From positions 110,142 through 164,459 of the forward strand of contig CASEYP010000002.1 in NCBI GenBank assembly GCA_949292185.1: a stretch of DNA of 54,318 nt, given 5' to 3'. Below the pieces are notes generated by a model. That model was not told the origin of the DNA. It ran no database searches and saw only the letters and a program-made list of their open reading frames with translations. The translations under genes and the position numbers were made by a program. Shown piece by piece: positions 54,154 through 54,318 of the stretch; the stretch's first letter is position 1, and each line of letters starts with the position of its first letter. This DNA is from an uncultured bacterium (GTDB lineage Bacteria; Cyanobacteriota; Vampirovibrionia; Gastranaerophilales; Gastranaerophilaceae).

Positions 54154-54270
54154 AGCTGGCAACTAGTTATCTTCCCAGAGGGTGGCCCCTCAAGTATTTT
54201 CACCGCTATGAGTCTTTACGACCGTGTTCGGGATGGGAACGGGTGTTTTCCTCACGCTTGGTCACCAGCA
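54154..54270 (-). rRNA. rrf: 5S ribosomal RNA
   Basis: The minus strand has a typical 5S: the ends GCTGGTGACC and GTTGCCAGC pair, and the conserved CCCATCCCGAACACGG segment is present, then CTCATAGCGGTGA and CTGGGAAGATAACTAG. The length is about 115 bases. The spacer continues to the right edge, so the 23S gene should lie just beyond. It ends at the terminator at 54097. Confidence 0.97.
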
Positions 54271-54318
54271 AACTCGTGACTCTGTGCTTCTCGCACACTC
54301 AAAATTGCACAATGATTA
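54271..54318 (-). other. 23S-5S internal spacer (start of rRNA operon upstream part)
   Basis: The last 48 bases precede the 5S on the minus strand and contain TGTGCGAGAAGCACA, a short hairpin as expected in a processed rRNA spacer. No 23S sequence is visible here. Confidence 0.6.

Overview
The window is low-GC bacterial chromosome, densely packed with genes on both strands. It shows no insertion sequence, prophage, CRISPR array or plasmid feature. The best reading is a non-photosynthetic relative of Cyanobacteria, of the Melainabacteria / Vampirovibrionia (Gastranaerophilales) type. Lipid A and KDO genes (lpxK, kdsB) and an MCE-domain protein point to a diderm envelope. An RpaB-type response regulator and a PDZ/radical-SAM protein of a family known from Cyanobacteria point to that phylum. 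Nothing photosynthetic is visible, and NuoE/HydB-like flavin-hydrogenase subunits suggest fermentation. The lineage is inferred from gene families, not from a 16S sequence.

Layout. 1-5.3 kb (minus): diaphorase-type NuoF (cut by the window edge) and NuoE, then an MCE protein, lpxK, nth and an unknown gene. 5.5-8.2 kb (plus): four unknown genes whose products have coiled-coil ends and may be filament or secretion proteins. 9.1-12.6 kb (plus): a degenerate PurH-like protein, a dCMP deaminase and an exported trehalose-synthase-like GH13 protein. 13.9-19.8 kb (plus): a flagellar-type export cluster, fliE-fliF-(gene in the fliG position)-fliH-flhA. 19.8-25.4 kb: yidD, a radical-SAM protein, a PadR regulator, a membrane glycosyltransferase and exported proteins. 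25.5-31 kb (minus): tRNA-His, rpaB, kdsB, prmA, accA and accD. 31-35.3 kb: a metalloprotease, then ybaB-recR, an oligopeptide ABC ATPase and smpB. 35.3-40 kb: a 57-residue gene I read directly from the sequence, a large unknown membrane protein, a 6S-like RNA and a CpaE/TadZ-like ATPase. 40-54.3 kb: uvrB, pilT, recF, a sugar transporter, pyrG, gatC, a SigF-type sigma factor beside the prepilin peptidase, ruvA, dnaA and the 5S end of an rRNA operon.

How the genes work together. Several belong to surface machines: the flagellar-type export core, type IV pilus parts (pilT, prepilin peptidase, possibly the SigF-type sigma) and a Tad-like localisation ATPase. The others are mostly housekeeping genes for replication, repair, lipid and CTP synthesis and translation quality control.

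The most interesting points are these. (1) The export cluster has a non-canonical protein where FliG is expected. (2) A nearby four-gene set may encode its substrates. (3) Paired KTTACAWW boxes, like the RpaB target HLR1, lie in front of rpaB, uvrB, fliE and an unknown gene. (4) A PurH-like protein has lost its catalytic His. (5) A trehalose-synthase-like enzyme carries a signal peptide.
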